Shown here in pieces: positions 5,489 to 5,910 of a DNA stretch of 5,910 nt. The notes beneath the pieces are model-generated. The model was not told where the DNA came from and ran no database searches. It saw only the letters and a program-made list of their open reading frames with translations. The position numbers were made by a program, and so were the translations under genes. Numbering within the stretch: the first letter of the stretch is position 1; every line of letters begins with the position of its first letter. Source of the DNA: an uncultured Rhodovulum sp. (lineage in GTDB: Bacteria; Pseudomonadota; Alphaproteobacteria; Rhodobacterales; Rhodobacteraceae); contig CAMIMK010000208.1 in the NCBI GenBank assembly GCA_946221765.1, positions 1-5,910 on the forward strand, in the 5' to 3' direction.

Positions 5489-5910
5489 ATGTTCGAGGCC
5501 CTGCGCGCCCTCCTCTCGCACTGGCGCCGCCACCCGCTCGGCCTGCTGACCCTGCTCGTCGGTCTTGCCGCGGCCACGGCCCTCGGCAGCGGCGTCCGCG
5601 CGCTCAATGCCGAGGCGCGGTCGAGCTATGCCCGGGCCGCGGCCCTCGTCGGCGGCGAGGATCTGGCGCGGATCACGGCGGCCGACGGCGGCAGGTTCCC
5701 GCTGGCCGACTATCTGGCCCTGCGCCGCGCCGGCTGGACGGTCTCGCCGATGCTGGAGGGCGACCTGCGCCGGCCCGAGGGCGTCCTTCATGTGCTGGGG
5801 ATCGAACCGCTGACGCTGCCCGCTGCGGCCGCGACCCTCGACGGCCTTCTCGCTGCGGGCACGGGATCCACCGCGGATCGCCTCGTCGCCTGGCTGCGAC
5901 CGCCGCACCT
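5489..5910 (+). CDS. FtsX-like ABC transporter permease, N-terminal part (cut by window end)
   Basis: The frame is open from ATG 5489 to the window edge, giving 140 codons. The N-terminus is typical of FtsX/MacB-type permeases: a short basic cytoplasmic stretch (ALLSHWRRHP), one hydrophobic segment at about residues 16-34, then the beginning of a large periplasmic domain (NAEARSSYARAAALVGGEDLARI; FPLADYLALRRAGW; EGVLHVLGIEP). The remaining membrane helices would follow downstream. Such permeases pair with a LolD/MacB-like ATPase to move lipoproteins or lipophilic molecules, or to transmit force across the envelope; which applies here is unknown. GGGAGG at 5479-5484, 4 bases before the ATG, supports the start. 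No ATPase gene lies upstream in the window, so a partner is expected downstream or elsewhere. Confidence 0.8.
   Translation, partial: MFEALRALLSHWRRHPLGLLTLLVGLAAATALGSGVRALNAEARSSYARAAALVGGEDLARITAADGGRFPLADYLALRRAGWTVSPMLEGDLRRPEGVLHVLGIEPLTLPAAAATLDGLLAAGTGSTADRLVAWLRPPH

Noticed and set aside
4538..5908. A 456-codon open frame on the minus strand
   Set aside because: It crosses the end of tyrS, the small gene in another frame and the permease start, and shows no domain-like sequence.
1..5910. Search for tRNA, rRNA, CRISPR, insertion sequences, attachment sites and phage genes
   Set aside because: No cloverleaf, regularly spaced repeat array, transposase motif or terminal inverted repeat was seen by eye, and base composition looks uniform throughout.

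Overview
The window is very GC-rich (mostly G or C at third codon positions) and tightly packed. The gene content suggests an alphaproteobacterium of the Rhodobacterales/Paracoccaceae type: a divergent anmK-tyrS pair, a secreted SMP-30-like propeller, and an FtsX-type permease with a short N-terminal membrane anchor. The lineage is inferred from base composition and protein style; no rRNA or other marker is present to prove it.

Layout, left to right. (1) 1-433, minus strand: N-terminal 144 codons of an AraC-type regulator, cut by the window edge. (2) 574-1449, plus: a secreted SMP-30/gluconolactonase-like six-bladed propeller, divergent from the regulator across a 140-bp intergenic region holding an imperfect palindrome. 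(3) 1462-2556, minus: a membrane-anchored endonuclease/exonuclease/phosphatase (EEP) family protein, convergent with the propeller gene with only 12 bp between stops. (4) 2629-3705, minus: anmK, anhydro-N-acetylmuramic acid kinase, 72 bp upstream of the EEP gene on the same strand. (5) 3774-5024, plus: tyrS, tyrosyl-tRNA synthetase, divergent from anmK across 68 bp. (6) 5073-5351, minus: an uncharacterised 92-residue disordered protein with a strong ribosome binding site, convergent with tyrS; a GC hairpin lies between the two stops. (7) 5489-5910, plus: the start of an FtsX-like ABC transporter permease, cut by the window edge, divergent from gene 6 across 137 bp with a GC-rich repeat pair.

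How they fit together: tyrS serves translation and anmK serves cell-wall recycling. Their proximity is a known neighbourhood in other Proteobacteria rather than evidence of shared function. The AraC-type regulator may control the divergent propeller gene, but this is inference. The EEP gene may be co-transcribed with anmK. No mobile element, CRISPR array, tRNA, rRNA or phage gene is visible. The region reads as ordinary chromosome, and I do not see a convincing new system. The least explained items are the small disordered protein, the membrane-anchored EEP protein, and the operator-like repeats in the divergent intergenic regions.
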